Both the position numbers and the translations under genes were made by a program. 64,000 nucleotides of DNA from assembly GCF_025963695.1 (NCBI RefSeq), contig NZ_JAOQAH010000028.1, positions 1-64,000 of the forward strand, read 5' to 3'. This DNA comes from Segetibacter sp. GTDB taxonomy: Bacteria > Bacteroidota > Bacteroidia > Chitinophagales > Chitinophagaceae. Under the pieces are notes generated by a model. It searched no databases, was not told where the DNA came from, and saw only the letters and a program-made list of their open reading frames with translations. Below, piece after piece: positions 51,722-60,969 of the stretch. Position 1 is the first letter of the stretch. Each line of letters begins with the position of its first letter.

Positions 51722-52693
51722 TTGAAGAAAGTAAAATATTTCTACAATACACACGCACTCCGTTACGAAAAGCTTACGGTTCCTTTGCGGGTTAAGCTGT
51801 TACGCGTGTTTGGATTTATTGCAACTTCACTTGTATCGGCTGCTATAATTGTATGGGTAGGTTTCAAATACATAGGTTCTCCCAACGAACGCATCCTACG
51901 AAAACAAGTTGAAAGCTACCAAAATAATTACTCCCTGCTAAGCAAACGCGTTCAGGAATTGCAGCAAAAACTAGGGGAACTCGAAAAAAGAGATAACCAG
52001 GTTTACCGTGCAATTTTTGAAGCGAGTCCCATCCCCGATAGCGCGAGGGCAAAGCAAATTGAAAGGTCGCAGGAAATAGCGCTTATTCAAAAGATGGACG
52101 ATAATGAACTTATTGGCAGCATAGTGGGTCAATTAAACAATCTAAACGCAAGGGCCGCTTTCCAGGATAAAAGTTACCAGGAGATAGACGCGATGCTGCA
52201 TGATAAAGAAAAACTGTTGGCTTCGATACCTGCTATTCAGCCTGTTAGTAACAAAGAACTTACCCGCATTGCGTCGGGTTTTGGCTCACGTATAGACCCT
52301 GTTTACAAAGTTTCAAAGTTTCATGCAGGTCTCGATTTTGCGGCTCCCATTGGAACCCCTATTTACTCAACTGCCGATGGTAAGGTAAAAAACGCGGGTC
52401 GCGAAGAAGGAGGGTATGGAAATAATGTGGTGATCGATCACGGTTACGGGTATGAGACGTTGTACGCACACATGTCCAAAATAAAAGCACGTGCAGGTAA
52501 AGTTGTAAAGCGTGGTGAAGTAATCGGCTGGGTAGGAAGCTCAGGTAAAAGTACCGGACCTCATTGCCATTATGAAGTTCGCAAAAATGGAGACCAGGTA
52601 AATCCCATTTACTTCTTTTATAACGATCTTACTCCAGAGCAGTTTGATCGCCTGGTTAAACTTGCTGCCACAATTAACCAAAGCTTCGATTGA
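51722..52693 (+). CDS. Membrane-anchored M23 metallopeptidase
   Basis: 323 residues. The start codon is TTG: the frame begins at 51722 and the first residues KKVKYFYNTHALRYEKL look like the conserved family N-terminus. One membrane helix (about 30-49), a coiled coil (about 60-95), then the LytM/M23 domain (about 195-295) with zinc ligands His201 and Asp205 (FHAGLDFAAP), and His281/His283 in GPHCHYEV. All ligands are present, so it should be active against peptidoglycan cross-links, with the domain in the periplasm. Divergently placed from alaS. Confidence 0.93.
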   Translation: MKKVKYFYNTHALRYEKLTVPLRVKLLRVFGFIATSLVSAAIIVWVGFKYIGSPNERILRKQVESYQNNYSLLSKRVQELQQKLGELEKRDNQVYRAIFEASPIPDSARAKQIERSQEIALIQKMDDNELIGSIVGQLNNLNARAAFQDKSYQEIDAMLHDKEKLLASIPAIQPVSNKELTRIASGFGSRIDPVYKVSKFHAGLDFAAPIGTPIYSTADGKVKNAGREEGGYGNNVVIDHGYGYETLYAHMSKIKARAGKVVKRGEVIGWVGSSGKSTGPHCHYEVRKNGDQVNPIYFFYNDLTPEQFDRLVKLAATINQSFD

Positions 52694-52751
52694 TGGACGC
52701 CCATATTTTTTATAAAAAACTTTGTTGAACACGGCTTTAGAAAATCTATTA

Positions 52752-52786
52752 AACATCCTTGTGTCACTCACTGGTACGGCAAATCA
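52752..52786 (-). repeat. Dispersed intergenic repeat, GTGTCAC version
   Basis: AAACATCCTTGTGTCACTCA then CTGGTACGGCAAA. Reverse copy with the ATGTT and GTAC flanks recognisable (GGTACGGCAAA compared with TGTACTGCAAA at 46673). It lies after the M23 gene. Confidence 0.78.
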
Positions 52787-52893
52787 TTTTGTCAGCAGGT
52801 TGCAGCTGTTACTAATTTATTAAATGGGGTTTTGTTTCAAATCTGTGGAAAAACTCCCTTTAGTGTTGCGTCTTCATTGACTATTTTTACAGT

Positions 52894-53982
52894 ATGCGCC
52901 AGCTTGACTTGTTCGGTTCTGTTTTTGAAACCCCTCCACAGGAAAAAAAGCCTGAGGAAAAAGCGGTTGTTTCAAAAAAAGAAGAAAATGACGCAAATGC
53001 CGCCAAAGCCGTTTCGCATTCTTATTCTGGAAACGCCTTAAGAAGTGAGCGATTATACCTTGAAAAGTTGCCGACGGGCAAAATGGAGGAGGTAGTAGGG
53101 GAGATGCAAGTGCCCGCGGCTGAAATTTTACCACCCACACCAGCTTCCCCATCTCTTTCTTCTTTATTTAATACGCCTGCTGTAGTAGAAGCAACCGAAC
53201 AAGAGATACAAACTATTATAGAAGAAATTAAGCAAGAAATTCAAGGTTCTAATGAGGCTTACTATGAACCAGAAAAAGTAGAAGACTTTAAAGACCAGGT
53301 GAATACAACAGAGGTTTTTGAAGCAGTATCGCCAATACCGGAAATATTAATTGTAGATGAGGTAGAAATATCATCAAAGGTTTCTCTTATAGCAGAACCA
53401 CCAGTAGTAGAGGTGAGGAAAAGAGCGGTATCTCTAAAACAAAAAAAACTACAGGTACCTGAACTTCAAAGAAACGGATCAGTAATTTTTGATGATGGAA
53501 AGATTACGGTTAAGATTAAAAATGCCAGTCCTTTTCCTGCACCAATTGTAAAAGTAAAAAAGGAGAAAGTAAAGAAGCCTTTACAAAAAAGAGGTAGAAA
53601 ATCTTTTAAAGAGATTGACGCAGAAGTAGACTTAATAGAAATTCCGGAAGATGAAATTTTGTTTCAAAAACAATATTACCCGATAAGTGAAGTGGCAAAA
53701 TGGTTTAGGGTAAACACTTCCCTGCTGCGTTTTTGGGAAAATGAATTTGATGTTCTAAAACCACGAAAGAACCGGAAGGGCGATCGCTTATTTAGACCGG
53801 AAGATGTAAAAAACTTACAACTCATTTACCAGTTGCTGCGCCAAAGAAAATACACAATTGAAGGCGCTAAAGAGTACATTAAAACCCATAAGAAAAAAGC
53901 CGATATACAGTTACAGCTGACGAACACGTTGCAGAAGTTCAAAAGCTTTTTATTGGACCTAAAGGCGAATTTAGAACCATAA
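52894..53982 (+). CDS. MerR-family DNA-binding protein with 255-residue N-terminal extension
   Basis: 362 residues. The MerR winged-helix domain is at the C-terminus: YYPISEVAKWFRVNTSLLRFWENEF (about 260-284), NRKGDRLFRPEDVKNLQLIYQLLRQRKYTIEGAKEYIK (about 290-327). After that comes a helix. The extension of about 255 residues is rich in Glu, Lys, Val and Pro and looks disordered. Its first residues are MRQLDLFGSVF; QLDLF fits the bacterial sliding-clamp (DnaN) binding motif QL[SD]LF. There is no effector-binding domain, so it is unlikely to be a classic metal or drug sensor. Its targets are unknown. Confidence 0.87.
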   Translation: MRQLDLFGSVFETPPQEKKPEEKAVVSKKEENDANAAKAVSHSYSGNALRSERLYLEKLPTGKMEEVVGEMQVPAAEILPPTPASPSLSSLFNTPAVVEATEQEIQTIIEEIKQEIQGSNEAYYEPEKVEDFKDQVNTTEVFEAVSPIPEILIVDEVEISSKVSLIAEPPVVEVRKRAVSLKQKKLQVPELQRNGSVIFDDGKITVKIKNASPFPAPIVKVKKEKVKKPLQKRGRKSFKEIDAEVDLIEIPEDEILFQKQYYPISEVAKWFRVNTSLLRFWENEFDVLKPRKNRKGDRLFRPEDVKNLQLIYQLLRQRKYTIEGAKEYIKTHKKKADIQLQLTNTLQKFKSFLLDLKANLEP

Positions 53983-54038
53983 TGAAGACTGCATTTCTGT
54001 GAAAGCATTGCTGAAGTGAATTGTGGAATTAATTGATC

Positions 54039-54064
54039 GGGTACAAGTGTGCGACGCAACGGAA
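54039..54064 (+). repeat. Dispersed intergenic repeat, GCGACGC version
   Basis: GGGTACAAGTGTGCGACGCA then ACGGAAGCC. Both the GTACAAG flank and core are intact. It lies between the stops of two convergent genes. Confidence 0.82.
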
Positions 54065-54109
54065 GCCTCAACAGCGATGTAGCGTTGGGTACAAAGCGTT
54101 TTTACAACA

Positions 54110-54934
54110 CTACTTTACTACCTTAAAAATTTGCAACTGATCATTATTGGTAAGGCAATACAGCAAACTGCCATTGAAATTAATCTTTCTAAAAACGCCC
54201 TGATCAGCAAAAGCTTTAAAAGATGATAACTGGAGGCTGGTAGGTTTATACAAAAAAATATACGCGCTATCTCTGCCCGTTATGGTGTTTTTGTCAATTA
54301 CCTGTAAGTCGGTAAGGTGCAGTAATTGATAATTGTTCTTTCTGCCTCCATAATAATCAAAAACAAGCAATCCCTTTGATGGATCGTACAGGTAGAGTTG
54401 GCCATCGCGATCGTACATGGCATTTGGTGTAGGAACAGAATCGAATATTTGCCTGAAGTCAGACGATTCTGTTAATACCCTACCAGTATCATCAATCTTC
54501 TTCAGCTTGTTTTCTAACTCGTCAAATACCCAAATATTGTTATCGTAGCTAGTGGTTATTGCAGTGGCCTGTAGAATGTTCTGCTGTCTCAAATTCACCA
54601 TCCCCCGAATATTCAATAGGCGATCTAAAATGATGATCGTGGAAAAATCTTTGTAATAAACTAAAATCTTTAGAGGGTTTGTAGCGTCTATTGAGTAAAC
54701 CTTGCCATACCTTCTTACATCGTTATAAACAGCAATTGAATCGCCCCTCTCGTTTACCTTTTTTACCTGGTTTGTTGCCGTTAGCAGGTACATGTTTCCA
54801 AGATGGTCAGTTGTAAAGTCTTTTACGCTTGCTTTTAATGTTTGAAGGAGAGATACTTTTAGAATTGCCGGCTCCTGCGCGTTAGAGAGCATGACGGCAA
54901 AGCAACATACAAGTATGATGAGCGGTTTTTTCAA
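54110..54934 (-). CDS. Exported hypothetical protein, probably beta-propeller
   Basis: 274 residues. Signal peptide about 1-19 (ILVCCFAVMLSNAQ). The mature part has repeated strand patterns: KDFTTDHLGNMYLLTATNQVKKVNERGD, ISDATNPLKILVYYKDF-like, ITTSYDNNIWVFDELENKLKKIDDTG, AMYDRDGQLYLYDPSKGLLVFDYYG. These suggest a beta-propeller of the kind used for ligand binding. No enzyme motif. Its start overlaps the end of lpxH by four bases, so the two are translationally coupled, and it may act in lipid A or outer-membrane biology. Confidence 0.8.
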   Translation of the reverse strand: MKKPLIILVCCFAVMLSNAQEPAILKVSLLQTLKASVKDFTTDHLGNMYLLTATNQVKKVNERGDSIAVYNDVRRYGKVYSIDATNPLKILVYYKDFSTIIILDRLLNIRGMVNLRQQNILQATAITTSYDNNIWVFDELENKLKKIDDTGRVLTESSDFRQIFDSVPTPNAMYDRDGQLYLYDPSKGLLVFDYYGGRKNNYQLLHLTDLQVIDKNTITGRDSAYIFLYKPTSLQLSSFKAFADQGVFRKINFNGSLLYCLTNNDQLQIFKVVK

Positions 54935-55695
54935 TCTAACTGATCCAGTTTTTTAAGTTGGGTTTGGTTGCCATCAAATTCGGCAAAAGTAAAATGCTTT
55001 ATCCAATCGCCGAGGTTTATATACCGGCTCTTTCCCGAAAGCGAGACATCCAGAGGTAAATGCCGATGCCCGAAAATAAAGTAGTCGTAGTGTTCTTTTG
55101 CTAAAACCTGTTTCGAAAAGATTACGAGCCATTCATTCTCTTCACCTAAAAACACATCATCAGAACTGCCCGTTTTCTGCCTGCTTTTACGACTGAAAAA
55201 ATTTGCTAATCCAATACCCCAACTGGGGTGCAACATTCCGAACAGGAGTTGACTCATCCTGTTTCTGAAAACTTTTTTCATAAGCTTATAGCCGCTATCG
55301 CCGGGCCCAAGACCATCTCCATGACCAATAAAGAAACGTTTACCGTTCCATTCAAAAGTCTTCGGCTCAAAGTAAACAGGGATGTTTAACTCTTTCTCAA
55401 AGTAACCACGCATCCACATATCATGATTGCCAACAAAAAAATGGATTGGGATGCCGCTATCAGTTATTTCTGCAAGCTTTCCGAGCAGGCGTACATATCC
55501 TTTAGGCGTCACCTGCTTGTATTCGAACCAGAAATCAAACATGTCTCCAACAATAAAAATGGCTAAAGCAGTCGGCCTGATTGACTCCAAAAAAGCAACA
55601 ATTATTTTTTCTCTTTTTAAACTGCTTTCGTAATCAGGCGCGCCTAAATGGAAGTCGGATAAGAAGTATATTTTTTTTCCTGCAGGTACTTCCAT
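54931..55695 (-). CDS. lpxH: UDP-2,3-diacylglucosamine diphosphatase
   Basis: 254 residues. Calcineurin-type metallophosphoesterase motifs: SDFHLG with Asp14 and His16 at 13-18, GDMFDFWFEYK with Asp51 at 50-60, GNHDMW with Asn90/His91 at 89-94, the HGDGLGPGD run and FGHRH near the end. These match LpxH of the lipid A pathway, which hydrolyses UDP-diacyl-GlcN to lipid X plus UMP. Peripheral inner-membrane protein. It follows the gamma-glutamylcyclotransferase gene by three bases and overlaps the propeller gene. Confidence 0.93.
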   Translation of the reverse strand: MEVPAGKKIYFLSDFHLGAPDYESSLKREKIIVAFLESIRPTALAIFIVGDMFDFWFEYKQVTPKGYVRLLGKLAEITDSGIPIHFFVGNHDMWMRGYFEKELNIPVYFEPKTFEWNGKRFFIGHGDGLGPGDSGYKLMKKVFRNRMSQLLFGMLHPSWGIGLANFFSRKSRQKTGSSDDVFLGEENEWLVIFSKQVLAKEHYDYFIFGHRHLPLDVSLSGKSRYINLGDWIKHFTFAEFDGNQTQLKKLDQLD

Positions 55696-55698
55696 CCG

Positions 55699-56127
55699 CT
55701 ATACCTTGCTTTTAAAAGTGGTGGCTTCAAAGAAATCTCCCGAAGCTATTAAAGGTTTCCCTGTCACATCTTTGTTGTACCAGTAAATCCACGCCTGCGT
55801 AGATTGATGATTGTAAAACACCTGCACTGGTTCACGCGTATACAATTTTACCTCTCCCTCCTCCGGGTTCAACCCTTCATAGTCGTCCAGTTGGTCAATT
55901 ACCCAATCAAATTCACCCGCTTCTTTTAATTCATACAATTCGCCTTTGATAAAAAGTTCTTCGTCGGTCGGTATAGCTGCCGGGTACTCTCCCAAATCAT
56001 ACAACTCCCCTTTAACCTTCGCTTCCCCAATCCAATTAAAGTGCTTGCTGATATAGTCGTAAGCAGCATTATGAAAGCCTTTTCTCAAAGTGCCATATAC
56101 AAATAGACTGGTTATATTATTCTTCAT
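55699..56127 (-). CDS. Gamma-glutamylcyclotransferase-family protein
   Basis: 142 residues with the GGCT fold: FVYGTLRKGFHN at 9-20 (the substrate-binding YGTLR), GEAKVKGELYDLGEYPAAI, ELYELKEAGEFDWVIDQLDDYEGL with the Glu that acts as acid/base, and YTREPVQVF. Such enzymes act on gamma-glutamyl peptides or amines; the substrate is open. First gene of a three-gene minus-strand group with lpxH and the propeller protein. Confidence 0.9.
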   Translation of the reverse strand: MKNNITSLFVYGTLRKGFHNAAYDYISKHFNWIGEAKVKGELYDLGEYPAAIPTDEELFIKGELYELKEAGEFDWVIDQLDDYEGLNPEEGEVKLYTREPVQVFYNHQSTQAWIYWYNKDVTGKPLIASGDFFEATTFKSKV

Positions 56128-56428
56128 ACTGCTAAAGGTAAATAAGGATGCGACTACAAATAATTACAATTGTACAAATTGCATTTATTACTGTCATTAA
56201 AAAAAGATGGTAGGATAATTATGATACCAGCGATAGATTTTCATTACGTCATTCTTGCGACGCATTTCGTTCAACTTTTACAACAACTTGCAGCTTTGGC
56301 CTTTGCTGCAACATCGTTCATATTTGCATCTTAAACTTTAATGCGAAGATGGATGGTGATAGCTAGGAAAGCGCATCGCCGGCAATCTTATAATTCGTAC
56401 TTTTTATTCGACACAAAAAAGCCGGCAA
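56128..56428. other. Intergenic region with a weak repeat copy
   Basis: About 300 bases between the LUD gene stop and the cyclotransferase start. It holds a repeat-like site at 56247-56275, and ACATCGTTC again at 56313-56321, but no gene. Confidence 0.5.
56247..56275 (-). repeat. Dispersed intergenic repeat, worn copy
   Basis: GTCATTCTTGCGACGCATTT: reverse orientation by its flank (CATTCTTGC), with the core in the flipped form GCGACGC. The GTAC flank is absent, so it is a degenerate copy. Confidence 0.5.
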
Positions 56429-57064
56429 TTATCCTTCAACTAAAAAAACGTAAACCTCTGCAGGTCCATGTACCCCTACTACTAATGTCTTTTCTATATC
56501 TGCGGTGCGACTTGGCCCAGTTGCTAAGGTGATTAACGAAGGAAGCTTTCCAGCATATTTTTCTTTTACATTCAATAAGGCTTCTTTAATGTCATATACT
56601 AACTGCCTTGTATAAGCTACGCAAATATGAACCGGGGCATACACACTTACTGTTCTTCCGCTAGTTTGAGCTGAACTCATTAGCAAGCTACCGGTTCTGG
56701 CAATCAACAGCTCACAGCCGGTAATACTGGCATCGCAAGAAGCTACGTCCGTAGCAGAAAAATTATTAAAGCCGGCCGTTACTAGTTTCTGCCTTATTTC
56801 TTTTTCATTGCAAAAAACTGATTCTAGTTTTTTAGCGACAGTCAATTGTTGAAGTTGCTGAGCCAATTCTTTTTCATCTATACAGAAAGAAAATTTTCCT
56901 AATAGTCCTGTAAAATTCTCGGCAAATTCAATTTCAAGTTCTTTAGTTGAAGGCTGGAAAACACTTGTATTTCCTTCGCTGTTAGAAAAAGGAACAGGCA
57001 CCGGGTTTGCCAGTGCCTGTCTTATTTTTTTTAAAACATTTTCCTTAGAAGAAGATATCTGCAT
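56429..57064 (-). CDS. LUD-domain (LutC/YkgG-type) protein
   Basis: 211 residues. The LUD domain spans the C-terminal part: SCDASITGCELLIARTGSLLMSS (about 108-130), GRTVSVYAPVHICVAY, and the conserved end ITLATGPSRTADIEKTLVVGVHGPAEVYVFLVE. In lactate utilisation LutC works with LutA and LutB, which are not here. It is transcribed right after ftsH (19-base gap), and this order looks like one operon (rsfS-ftsH-LUD). Its role there is unknown. Confidence 0.9.
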   Translation of the reverse strand: MQISSSKENVLKKIRQALANPVPVPFSNSEGNTSVFQPSTKELEIEFAENFTGLLGKFSFCIDEKELAQQLQQLTVAKKLESVFCNEKEIRQKLVTAGFNNFSATDVASCDASITGCELLIARTGSLLMSSAQTSGRTVSVYAPVHICVAYTRQLVYDIKEALLNVKEKYAGKLPSLITLATGPSRTADIEKTLVVGVHGPAEVYVFLVEG

Positions 57065-57083
57065 ATTTATACTGCTTGATCGT

Positions 57084-59141
57084 TTACATATCTACCACTG
57101 TTTTTTCAGGAGGTGCGCTAAGTTCTGCGTTAACTTCCGGCTGCACGTCGAGAATTTTTTTGTCTTCAAAAGGTCTTTTTCCTATCAAAGTCTCTACGTC
57201 ACTTTGGAATAATACTTCTTTTTCCAAAAGTTCTTTAGCTAATATTTCGACCTCTCTTCTTTTCTCAGTCAGTAGGTTTTTTGTACGCACATACGCTTCT
57301 GCAATAAGATTTCTTACTTCCTCATCAATCATTTTACCCGTTTCCTCACTAAAAGGCTTTGTAAAAGTGTTCTCCTGGGTTGGATCGTAGTAACTAATAT
57401 TCCCAATCTTATTATTCATACCATAAACAGTTACCATGGAATAAGCCATCTTGGTAATCTGTTGTAGATCATTACTTGCTCCGGTCGAAATTTTTCCAAA
57501 AATGATCTCCTCTGCAGCCCGGCCACCCAAGGTCATACAAATCTGATCAGAAAGTTGATCAGTATTATACAAGTATTGTTCACGAGGCGTGTATTGAGCA
57601 TATCCTAAAGCTGCAGTTCCCCGGGGAACGATGGTAACTTTTAGCAGTGGATAAGCATGTTCCAAAAACCATCCACATATTGCGTGACCAGCCTCATGAT
57701 AAGCAATAATCTCTTTCTCCTCAGGAAGAATAATTTTATTCTTCTTTTCAAGACCTCCGATAACACGATCAATTGCATCCTGGAAGTCGCTCATGTCAAC
57801 TGCATCTTTGTTTTTTCGGGCTGCGATCAAGGCAGCTTCGTTACACACGTTGGCTATGTCTGCGCCGGCAAATCCAGGTGTTTGTTCGGCAAGTTTATGA
57901 ATATCTAATGTTTGCGAAATCTTAATTGGCTTTAGGTGCACTTTAAAGATTGCCTCACGACCTTTTACATCTGGTCTGTCAATAGATATTTGTCTGTCGA
58001 AACGTCCTGGTCTTAACAAGGCAGTATCAAGTACATCCGGGCGGTTGGTAGCAGCAAGTATAATGATACCTATATCTGTTCCAAAACCATCCATCTCTAC
58101 TAGTAACTGGTTCAACGTGTTTTCCCTTTCATCGTTGCTCATGATGGCATTTCTACCCCGTGCACGACCTATTGCATCAATCTCATCTATAAAAATGATA
58201 CATGGAGCCTTTTCTCTTGCCTGCTTAAACAAATCTCTTACACGGCTTGCACCTACTCCTACAAACATCTCCACGAAATCACTACCACTTAAACTGAAGA
58301 AGGGTACCTGCGCTTCACCTGCCATAGCTTTGGCAAGTAATGTCTTACCTGTACCCGGAGGTCCTACCAAAAGTGCACCCTTCGGAATTTTTCCACCCAG
58401 CGCAGTATATTTTTTAGGATTTTTAAGAAAATCAACAATTTCCATCACTTCTACTTTGGCTTCATCCAAACCTGCAACGTCGCCAAAATTTATGTTTACC
58501 CGAGTACCTTTTTCAAATAAAGTAGCCTTAGATTTTCCGATGTTAAATATTCCGCCCGGTCCACCTCCACCACTAGGTCCACCCATTTTCCGCATAAGCA
58601 ATACCCATAAGCCAACAAATAATGCTATAGTTACAAAAGTGTTTAAAACCGGTCCATACCATTCACCTTCGTTTGTTACAAGCTCAGGTACTTCATTAAT
58701 GCGCAGGGGGTTTGCTGTAGAGTCTCTGAAAAAAGCGTTTTGGCCTGCGTTGAAACTCTCCCAATCAGTTACAGTAAATTCAAAATGCGGTCCTCCTTTG
58801 GTATTTCCGTTAGAAGGTCTTTTTAATTTACTTGTATAAAAAGGCTTACTTAAACTTTCTTGTTTAATGTAAACCCTAACTGATTCTTTATTTTTTATAA
58901 GCTCTAGCTTTTCAACATCTCCTTTTGCCAGCATTTCTTGCCTGAACTCCATCTCGTTCGTTTTAACAGCATCAGCAGACATATTAAATAAGTTAGCTGC
59001 AATTAGTACAACTGCTATTATCGCATATATCCAATAAATGCTGAATTTCGGGCCTTTACGCCCAGTCTTATCATCACCCGATGGAGGAATACCAGGGATA
59101 TTTCTAAAATCTTTTTTTACTTTTTTATCTTCTTGTGCCAT
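57084..59141 (-). CDS. ftsH: ATP-dependent zinc metalloprotease FtsH
   Basis: 685 residues. Two membrane helices (about 34-53 and 164-183) flank the periplasmic domain. AAA+ motifs: Walker A GPPGTGKT (260-267), Walker B IIFIDEID (315-322), the pore motif MFVG (292-295), and the arginine-finger segment LLRPGRFDR (375-383). The zinc protease site is HEAGH (482-486), with the third ligand Asp in the later helix region. The C-terminal tail after about 640 is acidic and unlike E. coli. It degrades misfolded membrane proteins and regulators. Middle gene of a probable rsfS-ftsH-LUD operon. Confidence 0.98.
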   Translation of the reverse strand: MAQEDKKVKKDFRNIPGIPPSGDDKTGRKGPKFSIYWIYAIIAVVLIAANLFNMSADAVKTNEMEFRQEMLAKGDVEKLELIKNKESVRVYIKQESLSKPFYTSKLKRPSNGNTKGGPHFEFTVTDWESFNAGQNAFFRDSTANPLRINEVPELVTNEGEWYGPVLNTFVTIALFVGLWVLLMRKMGGPSGGGGPGGIFNIGKSKATLFEKGTRVNINFGDVAGLDEAKVEVMEIVDFLKNPKKYTALGGKIPKGALLVGPPGTGKTLLAKAMAGEAQVPFFSLSGSDFVEMFVGVGASRVRDLFKQAREKAPCIIFIDEIDAIGRARGRNAIMSNDERENTLNQLLVEMDGFGTDIGIIILAATNRPDVLDTALLRPGRFDRQISIDRPDVKGREAIFKVHLKPIKISQTLDIHKLAEQTPGFAGADIANVCNEAALIAARKNKDAVDMSDFQDAIDRVIGGLEKKNKIILPEEKEIIAYHEAGHAICGWFLEHAYPLLKVTIVPRGTAALGYAQYTPREQYLYNTDQLSDQICMTLGGRAAEEIIFGKISTGASNDLQQITKMAYSMVTVYGMNNKIGNISYYDPTQENTFTKPFSEETGKMIDEEVRNLIAEAYVRTKNLLTEKRREVEILAKELLEKEVLFQSDVETLIGKRPFEDKKILDVQPEVNAELSAPPEKTVVDM

Positions 59142-59196
59142 ATTTCTTCATCTCTGTAAGGTAGAAACTCCCTTTTTTAATTTTTTACGGTGATAA

Positions 59197-59610
59197 TTAA
59201 TCCGCGTGCTCCTCTCTTTGTGCATCACTCCACATTTCTTCAAGTTGGTAAAACTTCCTTGGTTCGGGAAGCATCACGTGCACAACAATGTTTACGTAAT
59301 CTATCAGCACCCATTGCAATGCCTGGTAACCTTCATGTTTGTAGGCTACTTCGTCGCAGTTCTTCTTAACCTCTTCTTCTATAGACTCTCCAATGGCTCG
59401 TAACTGTTGTGGGTTACTGGCTTCGCAAATAATAAAAAAGTCTGATACTGCCTCGTGAATTTTACGTAGATCAAGCGAAACGATATTTTCGCCTTTTTTC
59501 TCCTGAATAGCTTTAATAATCGTCTTAAAAAGCTTAGAGCTTCGGGTAAGTTTGGTGGCCGTATTTTTTTTACGGGTGGATAATAATGAAAGTGGTTCCA
59601 ATAAATTCAA
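59197..59610 (-). CDS. rsfS: Ribosomal silencing factor RsfS
   Basis: 137 residues, DUF143/RsfS family. The conserved core is NIVSLDLRKIHEAVSDFFIICEASNPQQLRAIGESIEEEVKK (about 43-85), then YKHEGYQALQWVLIDYVNIVVHVMLPEPRKFYQLEEMWSDA (about 91-131). The first 30 residues are basic. It binds uL14 and blocks subunit joining in slow growth. First gene of the operon with ftsH; birA is divergent upstream. Confidence 0.95.
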   Translation of the reverse strand: MNLLEPLSLLSTRKKNTATKLTRSSKLFKTIIKAIQEKKGENIVSLDLRKIHEAVSDFFIICEASNPQQLRAIGESIEEEVKKNCDEVAYKHEGYQALQWVLIDYVNIVVHVMLPEPRKFYQLEEMWSDAQREEHAD

Positions 59611-59706
59611 ATCTTTAAATTAATAATACTGTTTGTGTTAGCGATAAACGCAGAACTTAGGCTTTAAGTTCAAACGGAAAATGATACGTAATTCTGTTTA
59701 ATCAAC

Positions 59707-60516
59707 TTGAGTTTTACCTCAGAAACGATTCAGGATTCTATCTTTGTCAAAAATACTAATTCTTTGCCAAGACATAATCCAGTTGGTAAACCGTTTTTTG
59801 AATTAAGTGAAGTAGAAAGCTCCAACAACTATGCCATGCAAATGGCACAAGCACATTTGGCAGTACATGGTACAACATGGTTTGCTCATTATCAAAACGC
59901 GGGAAAAGGCCAGCGGGGAAAGCGGTGGAATGCGGAGCGCAGCCAGAACGTAATGATCAGCTCCATCCTCGAACCAAAGATGCTTCTGGTTGAAAATCAA
60001 TTTCTTTTAAATGCTACAGTCGCTTTAGCCTGTCATGATTTTTTCAAAAGATATGCTGTTGATAAAACTTACATTAAATGGCCAAATGATATTTATTGGG
60101 GAGACAGAAAGGCAGGTGGCGTATTAATTGAAAACGTATTAAGTGGAGAAAATTGGAGATACGCTATTGTTGGAATTGGAATAAATATTAACCAAACTTT
60201 GTTTCCTGAAGAAATAAGAAATCCTGTTTCGTTGAAGCAAATAACCGGAAAAACATACAATGTAATAGAACTTGCAAAAGAACTTTGTGCAAGTTTAGAG
60301 AATCGTTGGCAACAGCTCCTGACTTCGCCTGCTCCAGCTATAATAGAGGAATATTGCCTCCATCTGTACAAGATCAATCAGCAGGCAGCTTTCGAGAAAG
60401 ACAGCGTGCGCTTTAACGGTATTATTAAAGGGGTTAATAAAAACGGAGAACTGTTGATAAGTAAAAACAACAGTTCTCCTGTTTCTTATAACGACGTTAA
60501 ATGGGTTTTACCTTAA
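59707..60516 (+). CDS. birA: Biotin--[acetyl-CoA-carboxylase] ligase (no DNA-binding domain)
   Basis: 269 residues; start codon TTG at 59707. No N-terminal helix-turn-helix, so it is a monofunctional ligase, not a repressor. The catalytic BPL/LPL domain shows YQNAGKGQRGKRWNAERSQN (about 61-80; biotinyl-AMP loop), KWPNDIYWGDRKAGGVLIEN (about 124-143) and YAIVGIGININQ (about 152-163). The C-terminal SH3-like domain is about 215-269. It attaches biotin to the carboxylase carrier protein. Its stop overlaps the stop of the convergent zincin-like gene. Confidence 0.95.
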   Translation: MSFTSETIQDSIFVKNTNSLPRHNPVGKPFFELSEVESSNNYAMQMAQAHLAVHGTTWFAHYQNAGKGQRGKRWNAERSQNVMISSILEPKMLLVENQFLLNATVALACHDFFKRYAVDKTYIKWPNDIYWGDRKAGGVLIENVLSGENWRYAIVGIGININQTLFPEEIRNPVSLKQITGKTYNVIELAKELCASLENRWQQLLTSPAPAIIEEYCLHLYKINQQAAFEKDSVRFNGIIKGVNKNGELLISKNNSSPVSYNDVKWVLP

Positions 60517-60893
60517 TTAAAATGCACTTCTGAAAGTATTGAAAGGTCTTTCTCTTTTTGTCGTGCATCTATTTCAAAGCTATTGTTCTCGTACCCTTTA
60601 TTGAAAGACTCTAAGAGATAAAAAAAGATAAACCGTAATATGCCCAGTTTTGCATATTGTTTTACATGCGCAACTTCATGTCGTACCCATCTTTTATTTC
60701 TTAAGAAATCTGCTTTAGAAGAATTGTGTAGGTGAATAGTTCTACCTACCACCATCGCCATTGAGGAACTATCCAATTTCCTGGCAGCAATTTTTGCCAA
60801 CCACGAATTTTCTTTAATTTTTACCTTGGTCAAAGTGTGGGTTATTTCAGGGTGTGCTAATAAAAGAGTGGGGGTACACGAATATATGATCAT
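60513..60893 (-). CDS. Small zincin-like protein with HExxH motif
   Basis: 126 residues. HEVAH (about 73-77, in RWVRHEVAHVKQYAK) is a HExxH zinc motif. The surrounding pattern resembles DUF4157-type or M-family mini-metallopeptidases. The third ligand could be Glu in the later FEIDARQKEKD segment. An earlier stretch AMVVGRTIHLHNSS looks like a strand pair before the active helix. No signal peptide is evident. It overlaps the birA stop by four bases, tail to tail. Activity is unproven. Confidence 0.8.
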   Translation of the reverse strand: MIIYSCTPTLLLAHPEITHTLTKVKIKENSWLAKIAARKLDSSSMAMVVGRTIHLHNSSKADFLRNKRWVRHEVAHVKQYAKLGILRFIFFYLLESFNKGYENNSFEIDARQKEKDLSILSEVHFN

Positions 60894-60969
60894 TTCATTA
60901 ATGTCAAAAGTTTAATTACGCTTACCGAGTATGATTCTCCTCCTCCTTTACATAACCTTTCAATCGCCC

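Noticed and set aside
58045..58839. 264-residue open frame on the plus strand
   Set aside because: It is exactly antisense to the AAA+ domain of ftsH; its length follows from the codon bias of the real gene.
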